Shown: in pieces, positions 31,139 to 40,666 of the stretch | How positions within the stretch are numbered: the first letter of the stretch is position 1 | How the letters are laid out: every line of letters starts with the position of its first letter | NCBI GenBank assembly: GCA_902633125.1 | Contig: CACPEZ010000001.1 | Location: 62,001-126,000, forward strand | From: an uncultured Pelagibacteraceae bacterium | GTDB taxonomy: Bacteria; Pseudomonadota; Alphaproteobacteria; Pelagibacterales; Pelagibacteraceae | DNA length: 64,000 nt | Direction of reading: 5' to 3' | Program-made: the position numbers and the translations under genes | The notes under the pieces: model-generated | Seen by the model: the letters and a program-made list of their open reading frames with translations, nothing else | Database searches by the model: none | Told to the model about the DNA's origin: nothing

Positions 31139-32511
31139 TGTTTGAAAAAAATCGAACCTGGTCGGAATCTATTTTAGTTTACAAGGATATTCGAATGCTA
31201 AGAATATTACTTCTTGGTGCAATTAGCGGATTTCCTTGGGTTTTAATTGCCAGCAGTTTAAGCCTTTGGCTAAAAGAAGAAGGTTTAAGTAGATCGACTA
31301 TTGGATGGGCAGGTTTAATATTTGGGGTGTACGCCTTTAATTATTTATGGGCACCAATAATTGATAGAATACAAATTCCATTTTTAACAAAAAGATTAGG
31401 GCATCGACGAGGCTGGATTGTCCTTATGCAAATTATAATTTTATTTAGTTTAATTGTTTGGAGTTTTATTAACCCTACAGAAAATTTGGCGTTACTAATT
31501 AGTGTTGGATTAGTTATAGCAATTGCTTCGGCTACACAAGATATTACAGTTGATGCATTGAGAATCGAACAAATTAATGCTGATGAAGGAAAATCTATGG
31601 CAGCAGGTGCTGCTATGGCTGTAGTTGGATGGTGGACTGGATATAAGTTAGGTGGTGTTATAGCATTGTTTACTGCCGAATTTTTTCAAAACATTGGAAT
31701 TGAAGATTACTGGCAAACTACTTTTCTAGTTCTTGGTGTTGTGGTAATCCTGATGAATATAGGTTTAATGTTTATACACGAGCCTATAACAACAGATAGG
31801 CAAAACAAACAAAAAGAAACAGACGAAGTAATACAATCAAAACTTGGATCAAATAATATAATAACAAAATTTATTGCTTATATTGCTGGTACAATAGGAG
31901 GTCCAATAATTAGTTTCTTCAAAAAAAATGGTTTCTCAATTGCAGTTGGAATCCTAGGCTTTGTTTTTCTTTTTAAAATTGGAGAAGCCTTTCTTGGAAG
32001 AATGTCCATAGTTTTTTATAAAGAAGTTGGATTTTCAAAAGGTGAGATAGCCATATACTCAAAAACTTTAGGCTGGATAACGACAGTTGTATTTACATTA
32101 TTAGGTGGAATATTTGCTATGAGAGCTGGCACAATAAAAACAATGTTTGTTGCAGGTGGATTTATGGCAGCAACAAATTTATTATTTGCTGCTCTCGCGT
32201 GGTCAGGAAAATCTGAGTGGTTGTTTGCTTTAGCGGTTATCGCTGATGATATATCTGCAGCATTTGCAACTGTTGCTTTTGTAGCCTTTATCTCTCTTTT
32301 AGTGGATAGGACTTATACCGCTACACAGTATGCACTTCTAGCTTCAATTGGAACTGCAGGAAGAACGACACTTGCTTCTTCATCCGGTGCTTTAGTTGAT
32401 TGGCTAAATGGAGACTGGGGAACCTTTTTTATAATTACCACTTTAATGGTTATCCCATCTTTAATTTGTTTATGGTTTATAAGGAATAAAATTAAAATTG
32501 GTGCAAAATAG
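31138..32511 (+). CDS. MFS transporter, AmpG-like
   Basis: ORF extends to 31048 but MFEKNRTWSES at 31138 (TAATG junction) is the likely start; LGAISGFPWVLIASSLSLWLKEEGLSRSTIGWAGL is AmpG-like. Confidence 0.85.
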   Translation: MFEKNRTWSESILVYKDIRMLRILLLGAISGFPWVLIASSLSLWLKEEGLSRSTIGWAGLIFGVYAFNYLWAPIIDRIQIPFLTKRLGHRRGWIVLMQIIILFSLIVWSFINPTENLALLISVGLVIAIASATQDITVDALRIEQINADEGKSMAAGAAMAVVGWWTGYKLGGVIALFTAEFFQNIGIEDYWQTTFLVLGVVVILMNIGLMFIHEPITTDRQNKQKETDEVIQSKLGSNNIITKFIAYIAGTIGGPIISFFKKNGFSIAVGILGFVFLFKIGEAFLGRMSIVFYKEVGFSKGEIAIYSKTLGWITTVVFTLLGGIFAMRAGTIKTMFVAGGFMAATNLLFAALAWSGKSEWLFALAVIADDISAAFATVAFVAFISLLVDRTYTATQYALLASIGTAGRTTLASSSGALVDWLNGDWGTFFIITTLMVIPSLICLWFIRNKIKIGAK

Positions 32512-33244
32512 TTTTTTTTTAAAAGAGCCTTTTGTTGATATATTAGAGGAACCAAAGAAGAACTCTAATATTAGCTCTCAACTTATCTACGGTGAGAGTT
32601 TTAAAATAATTAGTAAAAAAAAAAATTATTTTAAAATAAAGACTTCATATGACAAATATTCAGGCTTTATAAAAAAAGTTGATAGCTACAAAAAATTCAA
32701 ACCAACTCACAAAGTTGGAATTTTAAAGGCTAGAATTTATTTTGGTAATAAAAAAGAGAAATCAAAAAAGTTTTTACCATTTACGAGCAAAATACAAATT
32801 TTAAAAAGAAATCAAAATTTCATTATGTATAAAAAAGATAAATGGCTAAGGTCAAAAGATATATTTCCAATTCAAAAAAAAAATTCTGATTTTGTAAAAA
32901 TATTCAAGAGTTTTCTAAATTGTAAATATAAATGGGGTGGAAAAACATTCGAAGGAATTGATTGTTCAGCTCTATTACAAATATTTTATAAATTTAATAA
33001 TAATTTTTTTCCAAGAGATACGATTGATCAAGTTAATTTAAAAAAAGGTGTGGGATCCAAAAAAAAATTTAAAAAAGGTGATATTATTTTTTGGAAAGGA
33101 CATGTTGCTATATGCATCAATACAAATGATCTTATTCACGCTTATGGTCCAAAAAAAAGAGTGATCATAATGCCAATTAAAAAAACGATAAAACTAATTA
33201 AAAAAACTGCGAAATTAGATATAAAGAAAGTAACAAGGATCTGA
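32498..33244 (+). CDS. SH3-domain / NlpC/P60 family peptidase
   Basis: GGKTFEGIDCSALLQIFYK (Cys), KKGDIIFWKGHVAICIN (His); N-terminal SH3-like repeats. Confidence 0.85.
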   Translation: MVQNSFFLKEPFVDILEEPKKNSNISSQLIYGESFKIISKKKNYFKIKTSYDKYSGFIKKVDSYKKFKPTHKVGILKARIYFGNKKEKSKKFLPFTSKIQILKRNQNFIMYKKDKWLRSKDIFPIQKKNSDFVKIFKSFLNCKYKWGGKTFEGIDCSALLQIFYKFNNNFFPRDTIDQVNLKKGVGSKKKFKKGDIIFWKGHVAICINTNDLIHAYGPKKRVIIMPIKKTIKLIKKTAKLDIKKVTRI

Positions 33245-33245
33245 A

Positions 33246-34139
33246 TTATTCTCGACCAAAATCAGGTTTAGAAATATCTTGTTTTTGAGAAATTATTTGT
33301 TTTCTTACTACTTTCGAATTGATTAATTTTTTTATTATCTTTGAATTTTCTTTCTTGCTTATATTCTTTTTAAAATCTTTTAGATTTTTCATAAAAAGAT
33401 TTATTGCTTCAATCATATTAGTTTTATTCTCGAAAAATATATCTCTCCACATTATTTCGTTGGATGCAGCAATTCTTGAGAAATCTCTTAATCCACCAGC
33501 ACTAAATTTAATCAAATTTTTATTCTTTTTTTTCTGAAAATCCTGAGCAGTTTTTATTAAATTGTAAGCAATCAAGTGAGGTAGATGGCTAGTGACTGAA
33601 AAAATTTTATCATGATCATCAGGGTTCATAATAATTATTTTAGATCCTAAAGATTTCCAAAATCTCTCTACTTTTTTTTGTTTTAGAACATTTTTATCTT
33701 TTATTATTATGCACCACTTATTTTTGAATAAATTAGCATTACCATATTTGGGCCCACTAACTTCGGATCCTGAGATAGGATGACTCATCACCCAATCAAG
33801 ATTTTTTGATAATTTTTTTTTTTTTAAAGTAATTAGATTTTTTTTTGTTGAACCAACGTCAGTTATAATTGAATTATGATTAAGATTTTTATTTAACGAT
33901 GAAAAAAATTTAGGATATTCACTCATAGGAGTGCTTAAAATCACAAGATCAATTTGTTTTAAATTTTTATCTAACCTTGTTAAAAATTTAATTTTTTTGT
34001 TAAATTTTTTAATAATAGATTTATATTTTCTAGATTTTTCAAATACGAAAAAATTTTTAGAAATTTTTTTTTGTATTGAAGCCTTTAATATTGATGAGCC
34101 TATTAATCCACAACCAATAATAAGAATATTATTAAACAT
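33246..34139 (-). CDS. tyrA: prephenate/arogenate dehydrogenase
   Basis: ILIIGCGLIGSSILKA; WVMSHPISGSEVSGP; FSVTSHLPHLIAY. Confidence 0.9.
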   Translation of the reverse strand: MFNNILIIGCGLIGSSILKASIQKKISKNFFVFEKSRKYKSIIKKFNKKIKFLTRLDKNLKQIDLVILSTPMSEYPKFFSSLNKNLNHNSIITDVGSTKKNLITLKKKKLSKNLDWVMSHPISGSEVSGPKYGNANLFKNKWCIIIKDKNVLKQKKVERFWKSLGSKIIIMNPDDHDKIFSVTSHLPHLIAYNLIKTAQDFQKKKNKNLIKFSAGGLRDFSRIAASNEIMWRDIFFENKTNMIEAINLFMKNLKDFKKNISKKENSKIIKKLINSKVVRKQIISQKQDISKPDFGRE

Positions 34140-35214
34140 TTTTAAAAATAGTATTCATTCTTTTAAGGAATATTTGGTTTTCTTTTGTGTTGCCAATTGT
34201 AAGTCTTAGACAATTTTTTATGCCATATGAATTCATTTCTCTTAGTATAATTCCATATTTCTGTAATTTTTTTAAAGTTGTATCTGCGGTAAATTTTGCT
34301 TTTTTGAAATCTAATAAAAAGAAATTTCCAGATATTTTGTTTGTACCAATATTATATTTTAACATCTCATTTTTAATTTTTTTGCACCATTTAAGATTAT
34401 GTATTACTGACTTTTTAACAAATTTATTATCTTTAAGTGATTCAACGGCGCAAATTTGAGCAAATTTATTTACGTTAAAAGGTGGTTTAATTTTATATAA
34501 TTCTTTAATTATAGATTTATCACCATATCCCCAGCCTATCCTTAATGAAGCTAGACCATAGATTTTTGAAAATGTTCTTAAAATAAATACATTTTTAAAG
34601 TTTTTAAATAACTCAATTCCAGATTTGTAATCCTTATTCTTCATATATTCAAAATATGCATCATCAACAACCAATAAAATATTTTTATTTAATCTTCTCC
34701 TTAAGTCTAATAGCTCGTTTTTTGCTAAATAAGTGCCTGTTGGATTATTTGGATTTGCAATAAAAACAATTTTTGTTTTTTTTGATGTCTTTTTAAGAAT
34801 TTCTTTAACTGAAACTTTAAAATTAATTTCTTTAGCTAATTTTACATTTGCTCCAACGATTTTGGAGTAGATCCTATACATGAGGAAACTGTACTGAGGA
34901 ACAACAACCTCATCATTTTCTCTAAGGAACAATTGACAAAGCATTTGAATTACTTCGTCAGAACCAGAGCCACAAATTATCTTTGATTTATCACAACCGT
35001 ACTTCTTTGATATTTTTTGTGTTAACTCCGAAAATTTACTATCTGGATATTTTGATATATCAAATTTAGACTTAACAATTTTTTCGACATTTTTACTGAC
35101 ACCTAAAGCAGATTCATTTGCAGATAACTTGATAATATTTTTATTACCAGCCAACAAGGATTTTCCTGGTTTGTAACTCTGTAATTTTATGTTTTTAAAT
35201 CTTAGCGTTGTCAT
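34132..35214 (-). CDS. hisC: histidinol-phosphate aminotransferase
   Basis: LSANESALGVS; IANPNNPTGTYL; TFSKIYGLASLRIGWGYG. Confidence 0.93.
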   Translation of the reverse strand: MTTLRFKNIKLQSYKPGKSLLAGNKNIIKLSANESALGVSKNVEKIVKSKFDISKYPDSKFSELTQKISKKYGCDKSKIICGSGSDEVIQMLCQLFLRENDEVVVPQYSFLMYRIYSKIVGANVKLAKEINFKVSVKEILKKTSKKTKIVFIANPNNPTGTYLAKNELLDLRRRLNKNILLVVDDAYFEYMKNKDYKSGIELFKNFKNVFILRTFSKIYGLASLRIGWGYGDKSIIKELYKIKPPFNVNKFAQICAVESLKDNKFVKKSVIHNLKWCKKIKNEMLKYNIGTNKISGNFFLLDFKKAKFTADTTLKKLQKYGIILREMNSYGIKNCLRLTIGNTKENQIFLKRMNTIFKNV

Positions 35215-35276
35215 AGTAAATATTTCACTATAAATAGTCTTTTAACTAGATAAAACAATAATTAATTGAACAATAT

Positions 35277-35305
35277 TTGACATATAAATTCCTTTGAAGT
35301 AAAAG
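35277..35305 (+). promoter_or_regulatory. candidate sigma70-type promoter for the metX transcript
   Basis: TTGACA 35277-35282, 17-nt spacer, TAAAAG 35300-35305 (weak -10); would start RNA near the 5' end of the aptamer. Confidence 0.4.
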
Positions 35306-35309
35306 CTGC

Positions 35310-35360
35310 ATGCGCTGATTTATACTGAATTGCGAGCGCTATAAAAAAACCGCTAAAATG
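35310..35360 (+). ncRNA. SAM-II riboswitch aptamer in metX leader
   Basis: Sequence TGCGCTGATTTATACTGAATTGCGAGCGCTATAAAAAAACCGCTAAAATG keeps the SAM-II blocks as I recall them (GCGCU-GAUUUA ... AUUGC-AGCGC ... AUAAA ... GCUAAA); P1 GCGCT 35312-35316 / AGCGC 35335-35339; located 35 nt before metX. Confidence 0.87.
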
Positions 35361-35394
35361 TTTTTTTTCTCACAATTCAATCAGTACAATTATT

Positions 35395-36528
35395 ATGAAT
35401 AAGAATATTGATACAAAAAAAATAATTATATCAAATCCCCTTAAGTTAGATTGTGGTAAGGAAATTAATAACTTTCCAATAGCATATGAGACATATGGGG
35501 AATTAAACAGTGGAAAAAGTAATGCAATATTAGTTTTCCATGCTTTGACTGGAGATCAATATGTTTCTGGAAAAAACCCAATAACTAATAAAGATGGTTG
35601 GTGGAGTTATGTTGTTGGAGAAAATAAGCCAATAGATACTAATAAATTTTTTGTGATTTGTGCAAACGTTATTGGAGGCTGCATGGGATCTTATGGACCT
35701 AGCACTATAAATGAGTCCACTGGCAAACAAATAGGAACTGATTTTCCAATTATAACTATTAACGACATGGTTAACGCTCAATATGAGCTAATTAAATATT
35801 TAGAAATTGAAAAACTTTTTGCTGTGGTAGGTGGCTCGATGGGTGGAATGCAAGTGCTACAATTTGTTGCCAATTTTCCAGATAAAGCAAAACTCGCAAT
35901 ACCGATTGCTTGTACATCTAGTCACTCAGCACAAAACATAGCGTTTAATGAATTAGGAAGACAAGCAATTATGGCTGACACTAAGTGGGAAAACGGATTT
36001 TATAGTAATTACAAATTAAATCCTGACAAAGGTTTAGCAGTAGCAAGAATGGCAGCACATATTACATATCTTTCTGAAAAAGGATTGCAGGAAAAATTTG
36101 GAAGAAAATTGCAAGATAGGGATAGCTTAAGATATGGATTTGAGGCAGATTTTCAGATTGAGAGTTATCTTAGATACCAAGGATCTGTGTTTGTTGATAG
36201 ATTTGATGCTAATAGTTATCTATATATAACTCGTGCAATGGATTATTTTGACTTATCCAAACAGTACAAAGGAAATTTATCTGATGCATTCAAAAAAACT
36301 AAAACAAAATTTTTTGTAATATCATTTACATCAGATTGGTTGTATCCAACATCGGAGAATAGAGAAATAGTTATAGCATTAAATTCTATTGGTGCAGATG
36401 TCGGATTTGTTGAAATAGAATCTGATAAGGGACATGACTCATTTTTGCTTGATGTTCCAAGTTTCCTAAAGACACTCGGCGATTATATTAATTCAACATA
36501 CAAAATTATAAATGAAAGAAGAATTTAA
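35395..36528 (+). CDS. metX: homoserine O-acetyltransferase (or O-succinyltransferase) MetX
   Basis: [37 protein letters not shown] nucleophile elbow; [11 protein letters not shown]. Confidence 0.95.
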   Translation: MNKNIDTKKIIISNPLKLDCGKEINNFPIAYETYGELNSGKSNAILVFHALTGDQYVSGKNPITNKDGWWSYVVGENKPIDTNKFFVICANVIGGCMGSYGPSTINESTGKQIGTDFPIITINDMVNAQYELIKYLEIEKLFAVVGGSMGGMQVLQFVANFPDKAKLAIPIACTSSHSAQNIAFNELGRQAIMADTKWENGFYSNYKLNPDKGLAVARMAAHITYLSEKGLQEKFGRKLQDRDSLRYGFEADFQIESYLRYQGSVFVDRFDANSYLYITRAMDYFDLSKQYKGNLSDAFKKTKTKFFVISFTSDWLYPTSENREIVIALNSIGADVGFVEIESDKGHDSFLLDVPSFLKTLGDYINSTYKIINERRI

Positions 36529-37108
36529 TATTATATCTAATTTGATAGAGAAAAATACTAGAGTTCTCGATGTTGGTTGTGGTAATGGAGACTTAATGAA
36601 ATTTTTACAAGAAAACAAAACTAAAGATATTCGTGGATTAGAAATTTCTAAAGAAAAAGTTCAAAATTGTTTATCAAAAGGATTAACTGTTATAGAAGGG
36701 AATGCTGAAAGTGATTTAAAACAATTTCCTAAATCGTCTTTTGATTACGTTATTTTAAGCCAAACATTACAAGCATTTCTGAATCCTGAATTAGTAATTA
36801 ACGAATTACTTAAAGTAGGAAAAAAAGTAATTGTTACCATACCTAATTTTGGTTACTGGAGAGTTAGACTACAATTATTGTTCAAAGGCACAATGCCTGT
36901 GACGGAAAATTTACCTCATGAGTGGTACAACACACCAAATTTACATATGTGCACAATTAAAGATTTTTATAATTTTTGCAGTACTAAGAATATTAAAATA
37001 TATAAATCTATTGCTTTAAAAAAAAGTCGAATTTCAGAAATAAACAAATCAAATTTAAATTATAAAAATCTTGACTCTCACTTAGGTATATTTTTAATAG
37101 AAAGTTAA
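36512..37108 (+). CDS. metW: methionine biosynthesis protein MetW
   Basis: [63 protein letters not shown]. Confidence 0.95.
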   Translation: MKEEFNIISNLIEKNTRVLDVGCGNGDLMKFLQENKTKDIRGLEISKEKVQNCLSKGLTVIEGNAESDLKQFPKSSFDYVILSQTLQAFLNPELVINELLKVGKKVIVTIPNFGYWRVRLQLLFKGTMPVTENLPHEWYNTPNLHMCTIKDFYNFCSTKNIKIYKSIALKKSRISEINKSNLNYKNLDSHLGIFLIES

Positions 37109-37828
37109 ATGAAAGTAGAAATTATTAAGTGTCTGGAAGATAATTTTTCTTATATTTTAATTAATGAAGCTAATAGAAATTGTTGTGTTATTGATCCTGG
37201 TGAAGCAGATCCAATTATAAATTATTTAAAGAGAAATAATTTAAATTTAAAATATATATTAAATACACATCATCATAATGATCATGTTGGTGGGAATGAG
37301 GAATTAAAAAAAAAATTTGATGCAGAAGTAATAGGTTATATTGGAGATAAAAGTAGAATACCTCAAATTGATATTTGCTTAAATGATGGTGAAATTTGGA
37401 AAGAAGATATTTTTGAAGCAAAAATATATCATGTTCCAGGTCATACAATAGGTCATATCTGTTTTCATTTTTTTAAAAATAAATTAATTTTTACAGGAGA
37501 TACTTTATTCTCTTTGGGATGTGGAAGAATTTTTGAAGGAAGTTATGAGCAAATGTATAATTCATTACAAGTTTTAAAAAATTTAGATAAAGATACAAAA
37601 ATTTATTGCGGACATGAGTATACTTTAAAGAATTCTGAATTTTGTTTAGCACAAGATTCCAATAACAATGAATTACTAAACAAAATTAAAGAAATTAAAG
37701 AAAAAATTAAACAAGGTAAAACTAGTATGCCATCGACGATTGGTGAGGAACTTAATTGTAACATTTTTCTTAAGTCAAACGATCTAGAAAATTTCAAAAA
37801 ATTGCGGGATTTAAAGGATAATTTTTAA
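37109..37828 (+). CDS. gloB: hydroxyacylglutathione hydrolase
   Basis: LNTHHHNDHVGGN; HVPGHTIGHICF; FTGDTLFSLGCGRIFEG; YCGHEYTLKN. Confidence 0.95.
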   Translation: MKVEIIKCLEDNFSYILINEANRNCCVIDPGEADPIINYLKRNNLNLKYILNTHHHNDHVGGNEELKKKFDAEVIGYIGDKSRIPQIDICLNDGEIWKEDIFEAKIYHVPGHTIGHICFHFFKNKLIFTGDTLFSLGCGRIFEGSYEQMYNSLQVLKNLDKDTKIYCGHEYTLKNSEFCLAQDSNNNELLNKIKEIKEKIKQGKTSMPSTIGEELNCNIFLKSNDLENFKKLRDLKDNF

Positions 37829-37838
37829 GTTATTAAAC

Positions 37839-37866
37839 TTGACTATAATACAACCCGGACTATATT
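37839..37866 (+). promoter_or_regulatory. candidate promoter for rplU-rpmA operon
   Basis: TTGACT 37839-37844, 16-nt spacer, TATATT 37861-37866. Confidence 0.5.
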
Positions 37867-37892
37867 GCTCACTATAAAAATTAGGGCTAACT

Positions 37893-38294
37893 ATGTCATT
37901 CGCAATAATTCAAACAGGTGGTAAACAATATAAAGTTAAAGCTGGAGAGATTCTTAAAGTTGAAAAACTCGAAGATTCAAAAGAAAATTCAAAAATAGAA
38001 TTTAATGAAATACTAGCTTACGGAGATGATAAAAATTTAGAGTTAGGGGAGCCAACTATTAGTGGAGCTAAAGTTGAAGCTGAATTAATAAAAAATGGAA
38101 AAAATAGAACAGTTCTTATTTTTAAAAAAAGAAGAAGGCAAAATTCAAGAAGAAAAAATGGTCATAGACAAAAATTTACAATGGTAAGAATAAGTAAAAT
38201 TTATTCAAAAGATGGTAAAGTTATTTCTGAAGCAGAAAAAAGAAAAGAAATACCATCAAAAAAAACAGTTGAAAATAAGGAAGCGGCTAAATAA
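37893..38294 (+). CDS. rplU: 50S ribosomal protein L21
   Basis: FAIIQTGGKQYKVKAGEILKVEKL; KKRRRQNSRRKNGHRQKFTMVRI. Confidence 0.97.
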   Translation: MSFAIIQTGGKQYKVKAGEILKVEKLEDSKENSKIEFNEILAYGDDKNLELGEPTISGAKVEAELIKNGKNRTVLIFKKRRRQNSRRKNGHRQKFTMVRISKIYSKDGKVISEAEKRKEIPSKKTVENKEAAK

Positions 38295-38304
38295 AAAGTA
38301 ATTT

Positions 38305-38559
38305 ATGGCAACGAAAAAAGCAGGTGGATCGTCAAGAAACGGAAGAGATAGTGCAGGTCGTAGACTGGGTGTAAAAAAATATGGTGGCGAGATGGTTGTG
38401 CCTGGCAACATTATTGTAAGACAAAGGGGAACTAAAATATTTCCTGGAGAAAATGTTGGCATGGGTAAAGACCATTCGATTTTTTCAGTTGTTAAAGGTA
38501 AAGTAGAGTTTAAAAAATCAAAATCTGATAGAACTTACGTTTCTGTAAAGCCCAATTAA
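38305..38559 (+). CDS. rpmA: 50S ribosomal protein L27
   Basis: [52 protein letters not shown]. Confidence 0.98.
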   Translation: MATKKAGGSSRNGRDSAGRRLGVKKYGGEMVVPGNIIVRQRGTKIFPGENVGMGKDHSIFSVVKGKVEFKKSKSDRTYVSVKPN

Positions 38560-38586
38560 TAAATACAACATTCACATAGTTGTTAT

Positions 38587-39570
38587 ATGAAATTTCTAGA
38601 TCAAGTTAAGATATATGTAAAAGCTGGCAACGGAGGTTCAGGATCTCCAAGTTTTCGTAGGGAAAAATTTGTAGAGTTTGGTGGCCCTGATGGCGGCGAT
38701 GGAGGAAAAGGAGGGTCTGTAATTCTAATAAGTGAAAGAAATCTTAATACTTTGATTGATTACAGGTATCAACAACACTTCAAAGCTGAAAGAGGAAAGG
38801 ATGGCAGCGGAAAAAACAAAACTGGCAAAGGTGGTGAAGATTTATATTTAAAAGTACCTTTAGGAACACAAGTATTTGAAGAAGATAATAAAACACTTAT
38901 TTATGATTTTAAAAGTCAGAAAGAGGAATTTTTAGTAGCAAGTGGAGGTAAAGGAGGATTTGGAAATACAAGGTTTAAGTCCTCAACCAATAGAGCCCCA
39001 AAGAAATTTACAAAAGGGGGTCAAGGAGAGGAATTTTGGATTTGGCTTCAACTAAAAACAATTGCTGATATCGGTATCATAGGATTGCCTAATGCTGGGA
39101 AATCCAGCTTGCTTGCATCAATGACCAGTGCAAATCCAAAAATAGCAAACTATAAATTTACTACAATTAATCCAAATCTTGGGGTTGCTAGTTATGATGA
39201 CAAAGAAGTTACTTTAGCAGACATACCAGGCTTAATTGAGGGCGCTCATAGAGGAACTGGTCTTGGGATAAAATTTTTAAAACATATAGAAAGGTGCAAA
39301 ACTTTGCTGCATTTAATAGATATAACTCAAGATGATTTATTTATATCTTACAATCAAGTAAGAAAAGAATTATCAAAATACAGTAAAGATTTAGTTAAAA
39401 AAAAAGAAATAGTAGTTTTAAATAAAACTGACTTAATAGATGAAGAAGAAAAAAAAGAGAAGATAAAAAAACTCAAGAATAAATTAAAAAAAAATATCTT
39501 TTTAATGTCAACAATGGATAAAAAATCAGTATCAGATATAAAGTCAAAGTTGGTAAACTATGTATCTTAA
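38587..39570 (+). CDS. obgE: GTPase Obg
   Basis: MKFLDQVKIYVKAGNGGSGSPSFRREKFVEFGGPDGGDGGKGG; G1 GLPNAGKSSLL; DIPGLIEGAHRGTGLGIKFLKHIERC. Confidence 0.98.
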   Translation: MKFLDQVKIYVKAGNGGSGSPSFRREKFVEFGGPDGGDGGKGGSVILISERNLNTLIDYRYQQHFKAERGKDGSGKNKTGKGGEDLYLKVPLGTQVFEEDNKTLIYDFKSQKEEFLVASGGKGGFGNTRFKSSTNRAPKKFTKGGQGEEFWIWLQLKTIADIGIIGLPNAGKSSLLASMTSANPKIANYKFTTINPNLGVASYDDKEVTLADIPGLIEGAHRGTGLGIKFLKHIERCKTLLHLIDITQDDLFISYNQVRKELSKYSKDLVKKKEIVVLNKTDLIDEEEKKEKIKKLKNKLKKNIFLMSTMDKKSVSDIKSKLVNYVS

Positions 39571-40666
39571 GGACTCCAAAACAGTAGTAATAAAAATAGG
39601 TTCATCTTTATTAATAAATGACAATAAAATTATTAGAGAAAAATGGCTTTTGGAATTTGCTAAAGATATTAAAGAATTACAAAAACTTAAAAAGAACGTT
39701 GTTTTAGTAAGTTCTGGAGCAATTGCTTTAGGGTGTAAAAAATTACAATTAAATAAAAAGACTTTAAAGCTTGATAAAAGCCAAGCTGTTGCATCAATTG
39801 GACAAATAGAATTAATGAATCTTTTTAAAAAGACATTTAGCTCAAATAAAATAAATATTTCTCAAATTCTAATTACTTTAGAAGATACTGAACAAAGAAG
39901 AAGAGCTATAAATGCTAAAAGAACTTTCGAAAACTTATTTGAGCTTAATTTTGTACCTGTTGTTAATGAAAATGATAGTATTGCAACTTCTGAAATTAAA
40001 TATGGAGATAATGACAGATTAGCATCAAGAGTTGCACAAATATCAGGTGCAGATTGCTTAATATTATTGTCTGATGTTGATGGATTGTATTCTAAAAACC
40101 CAAAAATTCATAAAAATGCTAAATTGATTAATGAAATAAAAAATATTGATTCTAAAATTGAAAATTTTTCAAGTAAAAGCACAAGTGAGTATGGTACTGG
40201 TGGAATGAAAACGAAAATTGATGCTGCAAAAGTATGTCAAGTCTCGGGTTGCTATATGGCTATTGCAAATGGTTTAATTAAAAGACCAATTAAAAATATA
40301 CTGGAACATAATTCTGGGACATGGTTTTTGCCAAAAGTATCTAAATTAGATGCAAGGAAAAAATGGATAATTAGCTCTATATCTCCAAAAGGAGAAATTA
40401 TTATAGATGATGGTGCTTTAAATGCTTTAAAAAATGGAAAAAGTTTATTAGCTGCAGGTATTAGAAAAGTTTCAGGAAAATTTGTTAAAGGTGATCATGT
40501 TAGAATTTTAGATAAAAATAACAAAGAATTTGCTAGAGGGTTAAGCAGTTTTACATCTGATGAGATATCCAAAATAAAAGGAGAACATTCTAACAAAATT
40601 AGTAATCTTTTAGGCTATGTTACAAAGTCTGAAGTTATACATAAAGATGATATGGTTAAAATTTAA
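39560..40666 (+). CDS. proB: glutamate 5-kinase
   Basis: VVIKIGSSLLI; VSSGAIALG; NENDSIATSEIKYGDNDRLASRVA; C-terminal PUA. Confidence 0.97.
   Translation: MYLKDSKTVVIKIGSSLLINDNKIIREKWLLEFAKDIKELQKLKKNVVLVSSGAIALGCKKLQLNKKTLKLDKSQAVASIGQIELMNLFKKTFSSNKINISQILITLEDTEQRRRAINAKRTFENLFELNFVPVVNENDSIATSEIKYGDNDRLASRVAQISGADCLILLSDVDGLYSKNPKIHKNAKLINEIKNIDSKIENFSSKSTSEYGTGGMKTKIDAAKVCQVSGCYMAIANGLIKRPIKNILEHNSGTWFLPKVSKLDARKKWIISSISPKGEIIIDDGALNALKNGKSLLAAGIRKVSGKFVKGDHVRILDKNNKEFARGLSSFTSDEISKIKGEHSNKISNLLGYVTKSEVIHKDDMVKI

Noticed and set aside
38563-38585. ACAAC...GTTGT hairpin between rpmA and obgE
   Set aside because: Only 5 bp, AT-rich and no T tract; likely chance
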